Assembly: GCF_004765605.1 (NCBI RefSeq)
Contig: NZ_SRLC01000001.1
Span: 2,480,001-2,544,000, forward strand
DNA: 64,000 nucleotides
Reading direction: 5' to 3'
DNA from: Hymenobacter aquaticus
Lineage (GTDB): Bacteria; Bacteroidota; Bacteroidia; Cytophagales; Hymenobacteraceae
Made by a program: the position numbers and the translations under genes. Shown here one piece after another: positions 8,101-16,830 of this stretch; the first letter of the stretch is position 1, and each line of letters opens with the position of its first letter. The notes under the pieces were generated by a model that was not told the origin of the DNA, made no database searches, and saw only the letters and a program-made list of their open reading frames with translations.

Positions 8101-8928
8101 ATGAAACGCTCCCGACTACTCATGCTCTGGCTGCTGGCGCTGGGCCGGCTGGCGCTGGGCCAGGCCGCGCCCTATGGCAATAACTCCCAGGCCGGCCACT
8201 ACGCCACGGTGCGCGGCGTCAAGCTCTATTACGAAACCTATGGCAGCGGGCCACCCCTGCTGCTGCTGCACGGCAACGGGGGCAGCATCCGGGACTTCCT
8301 GCCCACGATTCCCTACTTCGCCAAGCGCTACCGCGTCATTGCCCTCGACAGCCGGGCCCACGGCAAGTCGGTGGATGCGGGCGACTCGCTGAGCTTCGAG
8401 ATGCTGGCCGACGACTGCGCGGCCCTGCTCACGCAGCTGCGCCTGGACTCGGCCTACGTGCTGGGCTGGAGCGACGGGGGCATTACGGCCCTGGTGCTGG
8501 CGTTGCGCCACCCGGGCAAGGTGAAGCGCCTGGCCGCCACCGGGGCCAACCTCTGGCCCGACTCCACGGCCCTCGCGCCGGCCCTTTGGCAGCAAATGCG
8601 GCGCGGCTACCAGGAAGGCCGCTTCCAGACCTTTACCGACCCCAAGCGCCGCAACGACTGGAAAGTGTTTCTGCTCGACTGGCGGGAGCCCCACCTTGCC
8701 CTGGCCACGCTGGCGCGCATCAAGGCCCCGGCCTTTATTATTGCCGGCGACCAGGACGTGATTCGGGCCGAGCACACGGTGGCCATCTACCAGAGCCTGC
8801 CCCGCGCCTGGCTCTGGATTGTGCCCAACAGCGGCCACGCCACCCTGCTGGATCATGCCGAGGAGTTTAACCGCAAAACCGAGGCCTTCTTCCGGGCGCC
8901 CAGCATTCCGCTAACGTCGCTTCGCTAA
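8101..8928 (+). CDS. Exported alpha/beta hydrolase
   Basis: A 275-residue protein with an N-terminal signal-like helix (MLWLLALGRLALG). The fold elements are in order: oxyanion LLLLHGNGGS near residue 58, nucleophile elbow GWSDGG near 122, Asp loop GDQDV near 217, and catalytic His in NSGHATLLDHAEEF near 246. Substrate unknown; esterase or lactonase activity would be usual. It begins 28 bases after the porin gene, so the two may serve uptake and periplasmic hydrolysis of one compound (inference). Confidence 0.85.
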   Translation: MKRSRLLMLWLLALGRLALGQAAPYGNNSQAGHYATVRGVKLYYETYGSGPPLLLLHGNGGSIRDFLPTIPYFAKRYRVIALDSRAHGKSVDAGDSLSFEMLADDCAALLTQLRLDSAYVLGWSDGGITALVLALRHPGKVKRLAATGANLWPDSTALAPALWQQMRRGYQEGRFQTFTDPKRRNDWKVFLLDWREPHLALATLARIKAPAFIIAGDQDVIRAEHTVAIYQSLPRAWLWIVPNSGHATLLDHAEEFNRKTEAFFRAPSIPLTSLR

Positions 8929-9011
8929 CTGGCAGCGCTTGAAAACGCGTTGTCTTAGCTCGCCCGACAGTAAACAGGCTACAAAAAACGGCGGCTGCGC
9001 CGAGGAAAGGG

Positions 9012-9416
9012 CTATTCAACCACCTCAGGCTGCCCGTCGGTGGCGGCAATGACGAGCAGGGCCACCAGCAGCAGGGCGCTGTACTCGATGCCACCGGTGC
9101 CATGCTCGCCCACAAACCAGCCGTTTTCGGCGTGAATCAGGACGATGCCGGTGCCGATAATCAGGCCGAAGACCAGGGCTACCCAGCGCGTGAGAATGCC
9201 CAGTGCCATGAGCACGCCACCCAGTAGCTCGGCCGCCGTAATCAGCCAGACCAGCGCCAGGCCGAAGGGCAGCCCTTTGGCCGTGAGGAAGTCGGCGAAG
9301 CGGGGCACGGTGCCGCCCACCACCCGCACCACGGCGTGGGCCAGCAGCAGCCCCGCCACCGTCACGCGGAGCAGCAGCAAGGACTGGGCAGGGCGCAAAA
9401 AGGGAAACCCGGGCAT
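9012..9416 (-). CDS. DoxX-family membrane protein
   Basis: A 134-residue integral membrane protein with four hydrophobic helices: LLLLRVTVAGLLLAHAVVRV, FGLALVWLITAAELLGGVLMALG, WVALVFGLIIGTGIVLIHA and YSALLLVALLVIAA. The helix-2 AELLGG turn and the NGWFVGEHGTGGIEYS loop are typical of DoxX proteins, linked in some bacteria to quinone or thiosulfate metabolism. It faces away from the next gene, and no operon partner is seen. Confidence 0.85.
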   Translation of the reverse strand: MPGFPFLRPAQSLLLLRVTVAGLLLAHAVVRVVGGTVPRFADFLTAKGLPFGLALVWLITAAELLGGVLMALGILTRWVALVFGLIIGTGIVLIHAENGWFVGEHGTGGIEYSALLLVALLVIAATDGQPEVVE

Positions 9417-9521
9417 ACAAGCGCTACATCAGATGGAAGGCCAAAATATAGATTATTGCATGTAAATACCGTAATCCGCGTGGCGGGCCGGAAAAACCCG
9501 TTTTCCCGCTACCTTGCTGTC

Positions 9522-10022
9522 ATGCTCAGCCCCTTCACCCCGCCAGCCGCCCTGGCCACCCAGATTGATCCGCTGCTGACCTTCGTGCGCGCCATTGGCC
9601 TGGAGGTGCGCGAGGCCTCGCTCGAAGGCCAGAAAACCTTTCTGCCCGGTCTGCTCATCGACCGGGGCGCGCTGGTCGTGGACCGGCAGCGGCTGCTCTA
9701 CCCCGGCGACATTCTGCACGAGGCCGGCCACATTGCCGTAACTCCCGCCGCCGAGCGGCCCCGGCTGCTGGACAACGTCACCGAAAACCACCCCGAAAAG
9801 GAAGGCGACGAAATGGCCGTGCTGTGCTGGTCGTATGCCGCCAGCCGGGCCCTGGACCTGCCGCCGGAGGTCGTGTTTCACCCCCACGGCTACAAAAACG
9901 AAAGCCAGTGGCTGATTGACAACTTCCAGAGCGGGCAGAATATCGGCCTGCCCCTGCTGGTTTGGATGGGCCTGACCACCACCGACGCCTTTCCGCGCAT
10001 GACGCGTTGGCTGCGCCAGTAA
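9522..10022 (+). CDS. Uncharacterised protein with HEAGH metal-site motif
   Basis: ATG 9522 gives 166 residues without signal peptide. The centre has DILHEAGHIAVTP, an HExxH-type zinc motif as in small metallopeptidases, preceded by a RGALVVDRQRLLYPG strand. A third ligand cannot be assigned; an EKEGDEMAVL acidic helix follows 26 residues later and is a candidate. The C-terminal half (SQWLIDNFQSGQNIGLPLLVWMGLT) is hydrophobic. I do not recognise the family. It could be an IrrE/ImmA-like peptidase remnant or a structural Zn protein. Confidence 0.65.
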   Translation: MLSPFTPPAALATQIDPLLTFVRAIGLEVREASLEGQKTFLPGLLIDRGALVVDRQRLLYPGDILHEAGHIAVTPAAERPRLLDNVTENHPEKEGDEMAVLCWSYAASRALDLPPEVVFHPHGYKNESQWLIDNFQSGQNIGLPLLVWMGLTTTDAFPRMTRWLRQ

Positions 10023-10039
10023 GCACCGGCCGAACACGA

Positions 10040-10074
10040 AAAAGCCCGCTCCAACCTGGTTGGAGCGGGCTTTT
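10040..10074. terminator. Bidirectional terminator
   Basis: A 15-bp GC-rich stem (AAAAGCCCGCTCCAA and its complement, CCTG-side loop) with A and T runs on either side. It serves both the 9522 gene (+) and prc (-), which converge here. Confidence 0.9.
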
Positions 10075-10094
10075 GTAGTTACCTCGGAAGGCCG

Positions 10095-12245
10095 TTACAG
10101 CTGATCCTCGATGACGGATACGGCCTCGCGCAGGGTCAGGTCTTTGCGCAGGGGCTGCACGAAGCGGGCGGCGCGGCTGCCGGCGGTGCTGGTGCTGTCG
10201 GTGGGCGTGGTCGTGGCGGCGGCCAGCAGCGGGGCCACGTCCAGGGTCGGCGCGGCCTGCTGGGCCTGCTTGAACTTCTCGGCGGCGGCGCGGGCCTGCT
10301 GCTGCTCGGTGCGGTAAGCCGTCAGGTTCAACGAGACTTCCGTGATTTTCTGGCGCTTCTCCATCCCGGTCACGGCCTCCGTCAGGAGCTGGAACGAGGC
10401 GTTGGAGGCCACGCGCTGCTTGCTGGCCGCGGCGAGCTTATCCACGGCCGGGGCAGCGGCCCAGGGCTGGTACTTGGCCGAGGCAATTTCGTCCCAGGGC
10501 AGCGGGTAGTCGGTGTCCTGCTCGCCGTCGGCCAGGGTGCTGTAGGCGTCGGGCACCATGATGTCGGGCGTGACGCCCTTGAACTGCGTGGACGAGCCCG
10601 TGACGCGGTAGTATTTCTGAATGGTCATCTTTAGCGAGCCAAACGGCTTGAGGCTGGCCAGCTGCGGGTTCATAATGTCGTCGAACTCGAAGATGCGCTG
10701 CACCGTGCCTTTGCCGTAAGTGGTGTTGCCCACAATCACGCCGCGCTTGTAGTCCTGAATGGCGCCGGCCAGGATTTCGGAGGCCGAGGCGCTGTACTTG
10801 TTCACCAGCACGGCCAGGGGCCCGTCGTACTGCACCTGCGGGTCGGGGTCACCGACGAGCTGGGCGGCACCCTGCCGGCTTTTCACCTGCACCATCGGGC
10901 CGCTGGCCACAAACAGGCCGGCCATTTCGGCCGCGTCCTGCAACGAGCCGCCGCCGTTGAAGCGCAGATCCAGCACCACGCCCTGCACGTTCTGGGCCTT
11001 GAGCTTTTCCAGCTCCTTCTTCACGTCGTCGGACGAGTTGCGGCCCCCGTTGTGGTTGAAGTCGGCGTAGAAGCTGGGCAGCAGAATGTAGCCGATTTTC
11101 TTGCCCCCGTCGTTGATAATGGCCGACTGGGCGTAGGTTTCCTCCAGCACCACGATGTCGCGGATGATGGAAATGACCTTGGTGCTGGCGTCGGGCTTTT
11201 TCACCGTCAGGCGCACCTCCGTGCCTTTTTTACCCCGAATCATCTGCACCACCTTGTCCAGGCGCATGCCTTCCACCGACACGGGCTCGGCCGCGCCCTG
11301 GGCCACGCGCAGCACCACGTCGCCGGCCTTTAGCTCGCCCTGGCGGTAGGAGGCCGAGCCGGGCACGATGTAAGCCACCACGATCTGGCCGTCCTTCTCG
11401 CTCATCTGGGCGCCGGTGCCTTCGAGGCGGCCGGTGAGGGCAATGTCGAAGTTGGTTTTGTCCTTGGGCGCGAAGTACTCGGAGTGCGGGTCAAAGGTGT
11501 TGGCAATGGTATTGGCAAACTCGGCCAGCCGGTCGGCCTCGTCGGTCTGGCGCAGGTCGCTGAAGGCTTCGTCGTAGTACTTGAGCACCTGCTTGCGGGC
11601 CTCGGCTTCGAGCTGGGCCGGCGTGCGCACGGGGGCCGATAGGGTGGCCGCCGACGGCTTGGCCTTGGCGGCGGCCAACGACTTGGTTTGCTGCCGGCTC
11701 TGCTCATCCATCAGCTCGGAGAGGCGCACCATCGTCTGGTACTTGAGCAGGCGGCGCCACCGGTCGCGGCGGGCAGCGGCATCCGCCGGGAAGCTCAGCT
11801 TATCCACGTCGGTTTCGAAGGTTTCCGGGGCCGCAAACTCGAAGGGCTTCTGCAGCAGCTCGCGGTACAGGGCCTGGGCCTCCTGCACCCGCTGGGCAGT
11901 GAGCTTGGCGCTTAGGTCCAGAAATTCGTGCTTGCCCTGCTTGAGCTCATCGTCGATGCTGGTTTCGTAGCGTTGCAGCTGCTTCACATCGGGCTGGAGC
12001 AAAAACCGCTTGCTGGCGTCGAGGCGCTTGAGGTAGAGGGCAAACACCCGGCGCGAGAAGTCGTCGTCGAGCTGCTCGGGCTGCACGTGGGCCACACCCA
12101 GGCCCTGGGCGACGGTGGCCAGCAGCACCTGCTTTTTCTGGGCCGACACCTCCTTGGGCTGCTGGGCGAACCCGCCGAGCGGCAAGAGCAGAAACAAACC
12201 GGGCAGCAGGGCCGAAAAGCGGCGGGAAGCACGAAATGACGTCAT
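10095..12245 (-). CDS. prc: C-terminal processing protease Prc/Tsp (S41)
   Basis: A 716-residue periplasmic serine protease that trims or degrades proteins from their C-termini. There is a signal peptide (FSALLPGLFLLLPLGGFAQQ), then a helical N-terminal domain. A PDZ domain follows around 255-350 (VVAYIVPGSASYRQGELKAGDVVLRV). The catalytic core has GGSLQDAAEMAGLF, the nucleophile Ser in VNKYSASASEIL and the general-base Lys in YGKGTVQ. A C-terminal DUF3340-like helical region ends it. Length matches the Tsp group rather than the shorter CtpA group. It is monocistronic. Confidence 0.95.
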   Translation of the reverse strand: MTSFRASRRFSALLPGLFLLLPLGGFAQQPKEVSAQKKQVLLATVAQGLGVAHVQPEQLDDDFSRRVFALYLKRLDASKRFLLQPDVKQLQRYETSIDDELKQGKHEFLDLSAKLTAQRVQEAQALYRELLQKPFEFAAPETFETDVDKLSFPADAAARRDRWRRLLKYQTMVRLSELMDEQSRQQTKSLAAAKAKPSAATLSAPVRTPAQLEAEARKQVLKYYDEAFSDLRQTDEADRLAEFANTIANTFDPHSEYFAPKDKTNFDIALTGRLEGTGAQMSEKDGQIVVAYIVPGSASYRQGELKAGDVVLRVAQGAAEPVSVEGMRLDKVVQMIRGKKGTEVRLTVKKPDASTKVISIIRDIVVLEETYAQSAIINDGGKKIGYILLPSFYADFNHNGGRNSSDDVKKELEKLKAQNVQGVVLDLRFNGGGSLQDAAEMAGLFVASGPMVQVKSRQGAAQLVGDPDPQVQYDGPLAVLVNKYSASASEILAGAIQDYKRGVIVGNTTYGKGTVQRIFEFDDIMNPQLASLKPFGSLKMTIQKYYRVTGSSTQFKGVTPDIMVPDAYSTLADGEQDTDYPLPWDEIASAKYQPWAAAPAVDKLAAASKQRVASNASFQLLTEAVTGMEKRQKITEVSLNLTAYRTEQQQARAAAEKFKQAQQAAPTLDVAPLLAAATTTPTDSTSTAGSRAARFVQPLRKDLTLREAVSVIEDQL

Positions 12246-12525
12246 ACGATACAGGTAAAAAAGATAAAACGGCGTTGGTGTCGGCGCTGGCGCGGCGGGC
12301 CCTACCCTGGAGGTGGCAGGCCGTAGCCGACGGCACAGAATACGTAGCTAGTAAGACACTACTTTGCTACCCTAGTTGCACAACGAAGACTGGCCGGCCC
12401 GGAGTTCAGTAGTACGCTCGGCCTGCCCCTATTTGGGCATATTTCCCCCAGCAGCCAGTAATTACGCATCTTTGAACTGAACAAGACTCGTGCGGCCAAA
12501 GGGCCGGTAGCACAGCGGCATAACT
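12246..12525. other. Divergent intergenic region between prc and the 12526 gene
   Basis: 280 bases without a gene. It must hold both promoters. A CATCTTTG box at 12467-12474 resembles the Bacteroidota -7 element (one mismatch to TAnnTTTG) and points toward the 12526 gene. Nothing else is recognised. Confidence 0.5.
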
Positions 12526-12933
12526 ATGATAACATCACTTTATCGGGGCGACGGTACAGTATACCTCCTCGTCGAGCGTAATCAGAAGGAAAACTGGATT
12601 CATGCCCGGTGGCAGGGCCGCCAAACGATGGGCACTATCATGGATGGCGGCCTGACGTACGTGGAGATGCTGCGCGCGCACCCCTGCCCAAAGCTGCTGA
12701 ACGACCACCGGGAGCTAATCGGCACCTTCACGGAAGCCAACGACTGGATTCAGCAGGTCTGGACGCCGCTGATTATGGCCGCCGGGCTGCGCTACTTTGC
12801 CCAGGTCATTTCGCCCGACGTGTTTGGGCAGCTTTCCATCGAAGACTTGCAGCACCGCATCGGGGAAGTGCTGCACATCCAGCTGTTCGACCAGCTGGAA
12901 ACGGCCCAACGCTGGCTGCGGGCCCAGCCGTAG
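12526..12933 (+). CDS. Small cytosolic protein, SpoIIAA/STAS-like by layout
   Basis: A 135-residue protein without signal peptide. The first half alternates strands (GTVYLLVERNQKENWIHARWQG), then GGLTYVEMLRAHPCPKLLNDHRELIGTFTEANDWIQQVW, followed by GLRYFAQVISPDVFGQLSIEDLQ and an amphipathic helix with a QLFDQLETAQRWLRA end. The layout (sheet, then xWLrx end helix) recalls the SpoIIAA/STAS-like proteins common in Hymenobacter, where function is unknown. No catalytic residues are visible. It is convergent with no neighbour and probably monocistronic. Confidence 0.6.
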   Translation: MITSLYRGDGTVYLLVERNQKENWIHARWQGRQTMGTIMDGGLTYVEMLRAHPCPKLLNDHRELIGTFTEANDWIQQVWTPLIMAAGLRYFAQVISPDVFGQLSIEDLQHRIGEVLHIQLFDQLETAQRWLRAQP

Positions 12934-13064
12934 CGGCCCGCCAACCGCCCGGCGGCCCTTCCCTTCCGGCCGTTGCTGAGCAATGATCTGGCCGGCACGC
13001 GCTACCGCCGATGCGTGCGCCGGGCAGTTCTGCGTATACGCCAGCGGTTCATTCCTTTGTTCTT

Positions 13065-13997
13065 ATGCAGCTTTACGTTTATTCGGCCCTCAGCGCCGCG
13101 GCCCGCGCGCTGTTGCTTCAGCGCCTGCCCACCGATATTCAGCCCGTTTTCGCCTCCGACCTGGCCCCCGACCAGCAGCTGCCGGCCTTTCAGCAAGCCG
13201 CCGTGCTGCTGGGCAACGTGCCGCCGGCCTGGCTGACCGAGCACCAACCCGCCGGCCTGCGGTTCTGGCAAATCGACTCGGCCGGCTTCGACCAGTACGC
13301 GGGCCTGCGGGTGCCGTTTCCGGTGGCCAATATGGGCGACTATTTTGCCTGGCCCTGCGCCGAAACCATCGTGGCGGGCATTCTGAGCTTCTACCGCCGC
13401 ATTCCGGAGCTGGCCGTGCTGCAACAGCGCCGCGAATGGGTGGGCCCGCCGGTCCGGACGCGGGTGGGGCTGCTGCGCGGCAAGCGGGTCATTATTCTGG
13501 GCGCCGGCGGCATCGGGCTGGCTGTGCGCGAGCAGCTGGCGGGCTTTCGGTGCCAGGTACGGCTGCTGGCCCGCACCAATCCCGAGGCCCAGCTGCACTC
13601 GGCCGCCGAGCTGGCCGCCGATCTGCCCACTACCGATCTGGTCATCAACTGCCTGCCCGGCAGCGCCGACGGCTTTTTCTCGGCCGAGCTGGTGGCCGCC
13701 ATGGCCCCCGGCAGCCTCTACGCCAGCGTGGGCCGGGGCAATACCACCGACGAGCCGGCCCTGCTGGCCGCCTTGCAGGCCGGCAAAATCAGCGCGGTGC
13801 TCGACGTGACGGCCCAGGAGCCCCTGCCCGCCGACAGCCCGCTCTGGACCTTGCCCAACGTACTGCTGACCCAGCACAGCGGCGGCGGCCAGCCCCACGA
13901 AGACGAAGGCAAAGTAGAGCTGCTGCTGCGCAACCTGGGGCACCTGCGCCACGGCCAGCCCCTGGAGAATCTGGTGGAGCCGGGGCGCGGGTATTAG
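13065..13997 (+). CDS. D-2-hydroxyacid dehydrogenase family protein
   Basis: From ATG 13065, 310 residues. The NAD-binding fold is seen as LLRGKRVIILGAGGIGLAVREQL (GxGxxG-type) at about 139-160. It is followed by LVINCLPGSADGFFSAELVAAMAPGSLYASVGRGNTTDEPALLAAL, the typical 2-hydroxyacid dehydrogenase helix with the catalytic Arg replaced by the VGRGN segment. LLTQHSGGG carries the His partner. These enzymes reduce glyoxylate, hydroxypyruvate or related 2-keto acids. The N-terminal substrate domain is short. Substrate not determined. Confidence 0.8.
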   Translation: MQLYVYSALSAAARALLLQRLPTDIQPVFASDLAPDQQLPAFQQAAVLLGNVPPAWLTEHQPAGLRFWQIDSAGFDQYAGLRVPFPVANMGDYFAWPCAETIVAGILSFYRRIPELAVLQQRREWVGPPVRTRVGLLRGKRVIILGAGGIGLAVREQLAGFRCQVRLLARTNPEAQLHSAAELAADLPTTDLVINCLPGSADGFFSAELVAAMAPGSLYASVGRGNTTDEPALLAALQAGKISAVLDVTAQEPLPADSPLWTLPNVLLTQHSGGGQPHEDEGKVELLLRNLGHLRHGQPLENLVEPGRGY

Positions 13998-14128
13998 CCG
14001 AATTAGCGGCCTGTTATTGAGGCAGTGTGAGCTGTCAGCTGAACCGCATGCTGCACTTACCGAAGCAGAATTATTCGATCAAAGCTCAGTGACTTTAGCA
14101 CCCGCTTCCCTTTTTTTTACTTTGCTCC

Positions 14129-14782
14129 ATGGCATATCCCAGCACCGCTTTTCTGCAGCAAAACTTTCCGGGGCTACAGCGGCTCTGTGCCGGTTTGTTC
14201 TATCGGTGGCCCATTGGTATTCGCTTCGATTTGCAGGGTGAGCATCCTATTTATCTGGACGCTAACCATCATTCGTACGACGAGCGGTATTTCCAGGAAG
14301 TTATTCAGCGGGCATCTGATTTATTTAAAGCGGCTTTTCAGCCTACCGATGAGGTGCTGGTAATTTATCAGAAACCAACTGCTAAACGGCAACGCATCAG
14401 GAACACAGAGTATCTGCTGCGCCAGCTGGGCATTGCGGCTTCTGCTATAGCTTTTCAACGGATCGACAGCCACTACCTGTATGGTAATTACGGCTCAAGC
14501 TGGATAAGAATGTACCATGCTACCACTGCCGCCGCTATTCCATATCCGAAGCTAGCCACCGCCATTGCCAACCAGGATTTTGGGCATAGAACTCCCCGAA
14601 CTGACGGTGACGTGTTCTTCTTAAATCTAAGCCGGGACCTGATTTTCCATATGTACGACGACCGTGGGCTTGATATAGTAGCAGCGGATAAATCGATTCT
14701 CCGGCCGCTGTTCGAAACCTATAACAGCTGGATAATGACTTTCGACCGGGAGCAAGTAGAGGCAACTTTCTCCGAAGTTTGA
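14129..14782 (+). CDS. DUF3885-like protein
   Basis: A 217-residue soluble protein. The C-terminal block FHMYDDRGLDIVAADKSILRPLFETYNSWIMTFDREQVEATF matches my memory of DUF3885, whose members end in YDDRG...W.L.YDR. The N-terminal half contains IGIRFDLQGEHPIYLDANHHSYDERYFQ. Base composition is visibly richer in A+T than its neighbours, which suggests later acquisition. In other genomes DUF3885 genes occur in toxin-immunity clusters, but no toxin lies here. Function unknown. Confidence 0.6.
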   Translation: MAYPSTAFLQQNFPGLQRLCAGLFYRWPIGIRFDLQGEHPIYLDANHHSYDERYFQEVIQRASDLFKAAFQPTDEVLVIYQKPTAKRQRIRNTEYLLRQLGIAASAIAFQRIDSHYLYGNYGSSWIRMYHATTAAAIPYPKLATAIANQDFGHRTPRTDGDVFFLNLSRDLIFHMYDDRGLDIVAADKSILRPLFETYNSWIMTFDREQVEATFSEV

Positions 14783-14894
14783 ATGCGAAACAAACTCGTT
14801 TCAGGCAGTGCTTGGCAATTAGCGGTTTTTCTTACGCTCCGAGTGTGGAATGGGCGGTGCGCGGGCATCACCTGAATGTCCCTTACGCCCCCAC

Positions 14895-15812
14895 ATGAAA
14901 CTACCCTTACTACTCGGCTTATTATTGCTGGCTCCCTGGCTGGCTACGGCTCAAACCATTACGGTTTCGGGTCAGGTAATTGACGCCAAAAGCAATCAGG
15001 CGCTGCCGGGCGTGACCATTTTGCAGCTCAATACATCCAATGGAGCTAGCTCTAATCTGGACGGCAGCTTTTCGCTGATTGTGCCCGGCCAGTCAGACAG
15101 CGTCACCATTAGCGTAAGCGCCATTGGCTACGTGAAGCAGCAGCGCCGGGTAGCGGCCGGCAGCACTGCCATGCTCAAGATGGAGTCCGATCCGCGCACT
15201 ATTGATTCGGATGATATGATAGTATACTACCGCTACAAAGTGGGCCTTACTTCCGGTCTGCGCTATGCTCCGTACGGGCTTTATGCCCAGGTATTTGGTC
15301 AGCGCTTCATTCACAAGCCCCTCAACATTTTGGGTAGCTACCACACCAACTTTAAACGCAACTACGCGGCCACAGCCTCGGTAAACCTGCCCGCGCTACC
15401 GAAGCTCGGCCGGCTCCACTTCTCCGAGCAGCTGGACTACCAGCACCTGCGGGCCGAAGCGGCCAATGCCCAGTTCAGCAGCTATTCCGCCACGCTGGGC
15501 CTGACACTCTACCCAAAGGCGACCAGCCAGTCTGAGCTACTACTCAGCGCTGGCTATGCCCGTTACCAACCGCTGCACCCCACCGAAACCACTACCTCCG
15601 CCGGTTACGGCTACGGACTGGGATTTCGCTACAGCCTCCCCTATCCGTTCGAGGTCAATCTGCAGGCCCAAGCCACCCGCTGGCCAACGTACTGGCAATA
15701 TCAAGGCAGCCTTTCGCGCTTTATTGGTAATCAGCTGCAACTTGGCGTGGCGGCCAACCAGTTTCGCAATTACACGGAAGTCAGCGTAAGTCTGAGCCGG
15801 TCCTTTTTTTGA
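14895..15812 (+). CDS. Carboxypeptidase-like regulatory domain plus outer-membrane barrel
   Basis: ATG 14895 starts a signal peptide (MKLPLLLGLLLLAPWLATAQ). Residues about 21-105 form a CarboxypepD_reg-like Ig fold (TVSGQVIDAKSNQALPGVTILQLNTSNGASSNLDGSFSL), the module that opens SusC/TonB receptors. No plug domain follows. Instead there is a region of about 190 residues with short amphipathic strands, ending SLSRSFF. It is therefore a small barrel with an Ig-like cap, common in Bacteroidota but uncharacterised. Convergent with fabI; they share a terminator. Confidence 0.7.
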   Translation: MKLPLLLGLLLLAPWLATAQTITVSGQVIDAKSNQALPGVTILQLNTSNGASSNLDGSFSLIVPGQSDSVTISVSAIGYVKQQRRVAAGSTAMLKMESDPRTIDSDDMIVYYRYKVGLTSGLRYAPYGLYAQVFGQRFIHKPLNILGSYHTNFKRNYAATASVNLPALPKLGRLHFSEQLDYQHLRAEAANAQFSSYSATLGLTLYPKATSQSELLLSAGYARYQPLHPTETTTSAGYGYGLGFRYSLPYPFEVNLQAQATRWPTYWQYQGSLSRFIGNQLQLGVAANQFRNYTEVSVSLSRSFF

Positions 15813-15830
15813 TTTCCGCGCCAGCAACAA

Positions 15831-15858
15831 AAAAGCCCGACCAAGCGGCCGGGCTTTT
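15831..15858. terminator. Bidirectional terminator between 14895 gene and fabI
   Basis: AAAAGCCCG and CGGGCTTTT stem, with outer CAACA/TGTTG arms extending the hairpin to 15825-15864. A run precedes it and T run follows, so it can stop both convergent transcripts. Confidence 0.85.
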
Positions 15859-15882
15859 CTGTTGAACTTGAGCCTGCTGAAA

Positions 15883-16704
15883 CTACGCGCCGGCCTGGGT
15901 AATCACCTCCACGATTTCCTCGGAAATACCGGTGGTGCTGAAGCCGCCGTCGTGCATCAGGTTCTGCATGGTCACGTAGCGGGTCAAGTCCGAAAACAGC
16001 GAGATGCAGTAGTCGGCGCAGGCTTCGGCCGGGGCGTTGCCCAGGGGCGAGAGTTTGTCGGCGTAGTCGTAAAACGCGTTGAAGCCGCTGATGCCGGTGC
16101 CGGCCGTGGTCTTGGTCGGCGACTGGGAAATGGTGTTCACGCGCACTTTCTTGAGCTTGCCCAGGCGCTGGCCGTAGCTGCGGGCAATGCTTTCGAGCAT
16201 GGCCTTGGCCTGCGACATGTCGGTGTAGTCGAGGAAGGCGCGCTGGGCGGCAATGTAGGAAAGGGCCACGGCCGAGCCCCACTCGTTGAAGGCGTCCTGC
16301 TTTTCGGCCACGGCCAGCATCTTGTGAAACGACAGCGCCGACACGTCCAGCGTTTTCTGGAACCACTCGTAGTTCAGCTCGCCGTAGTGCTTGCCCTTAC
16401 GAATGTTGGCGCTCATCCCGATGCTGTGCAGCACGAAGTCGAGCTTGCCGCCCAAATGCTCCTGCGCGCCCGAAAACAGCTTTTCCAGGTCTTCCATCGA
16501 CGTGGCATCGGCCGGAATGATGGGCGCGTTGCACTGTTCCGAGAGCTTGTTGATTTCGCCCATGCGCATGGCCAGCGGGGCGTTGGTCAGCACGAAGCGC
16601 GCCCCCTGCTCGTGGGCTTTCAAAGCTACTTTCCAGGCAATGGATTCTTCGTTGAGCGCCCCGGAGATGATGCCGACCTTGCCGGCGAGGAGGTTATTGG
16701 ACAT
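15883..16704 (-). CDS. fabI: Enoyl-ACP reductase FabI
   Basis: A 273-residue enzyme that performs the last reduction of each fatty-acid elongation cycle. FabI features are clear: GIISGALNEESIAWKVA cofactor loop at about 10-26, SYIAAQRAFLDYTDMSQAKAML with the second Tyr and Y-x6-K active site near 156-163, and NTISQSPTKTTAGTGI near 190. It lies downstream of recN with a gap of about 117 bases filled by a word-repeat inverted pair, so it may have its own promoter. Confidence 0.95.
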   Translation of the reverse strand: MSNNLLAGKVGIISGALNEESIAWKVALKAHEQGARFVLTNAPLAMRMGEINKLSEQCNAPIIPADATSMEDLEKLFSGAQEHLGGKLDFVLHSIGMSANIRKGKHYGELNYEWFQKTLDVSALSFHKMLAVAEKQDAFNEWGSAVALSYIAAQRAFLDYTDMSQAKAMLESIARSYGQRLGKLKKVRVNTISQSPTKTTAGTGISGFNAFYDYADKLSPLGNAPAEACADYCISLFSDLTRYVTMQNLMHDGGFSTTGISEEIVEVITQAGA

Positions 16705-16710
16705 GCTGTC

Positions 16711-16830
16711 TGTGAGTTAGTGATTCAGTGATTTAGTGAGTGTGGTTAGCTCAGCTCTTCCGGCAGCACGCGCCAGAGGCGGCAAGTTAAATAATCAATA
16801 CCTCACTCAGTCACTCATTCACTAAATCAC
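16711..16830. repeat. Word-repeat inverted pair between fabI and recN
   Basis: Left arm with GTGATTCAGTGATTTAGTGAG (from 16719) and right arm with its imperfect complement (16803-16830). The right arm includes the recN stop codon. The reverse complement of 16811-16830 differs by one base from the sequence overlapping the glpD stop (47361-47380). Confidence 0.8.

Noticed and set aside
12467..12474. CATCTTTG as a firm promoter for the 12526 gene
   Set aside because: One mismatch to TAnnTTTG and no TTG at the right distance (the nearest TTTG is 31 bases upstream), so it is mentioned only in the gap entry.
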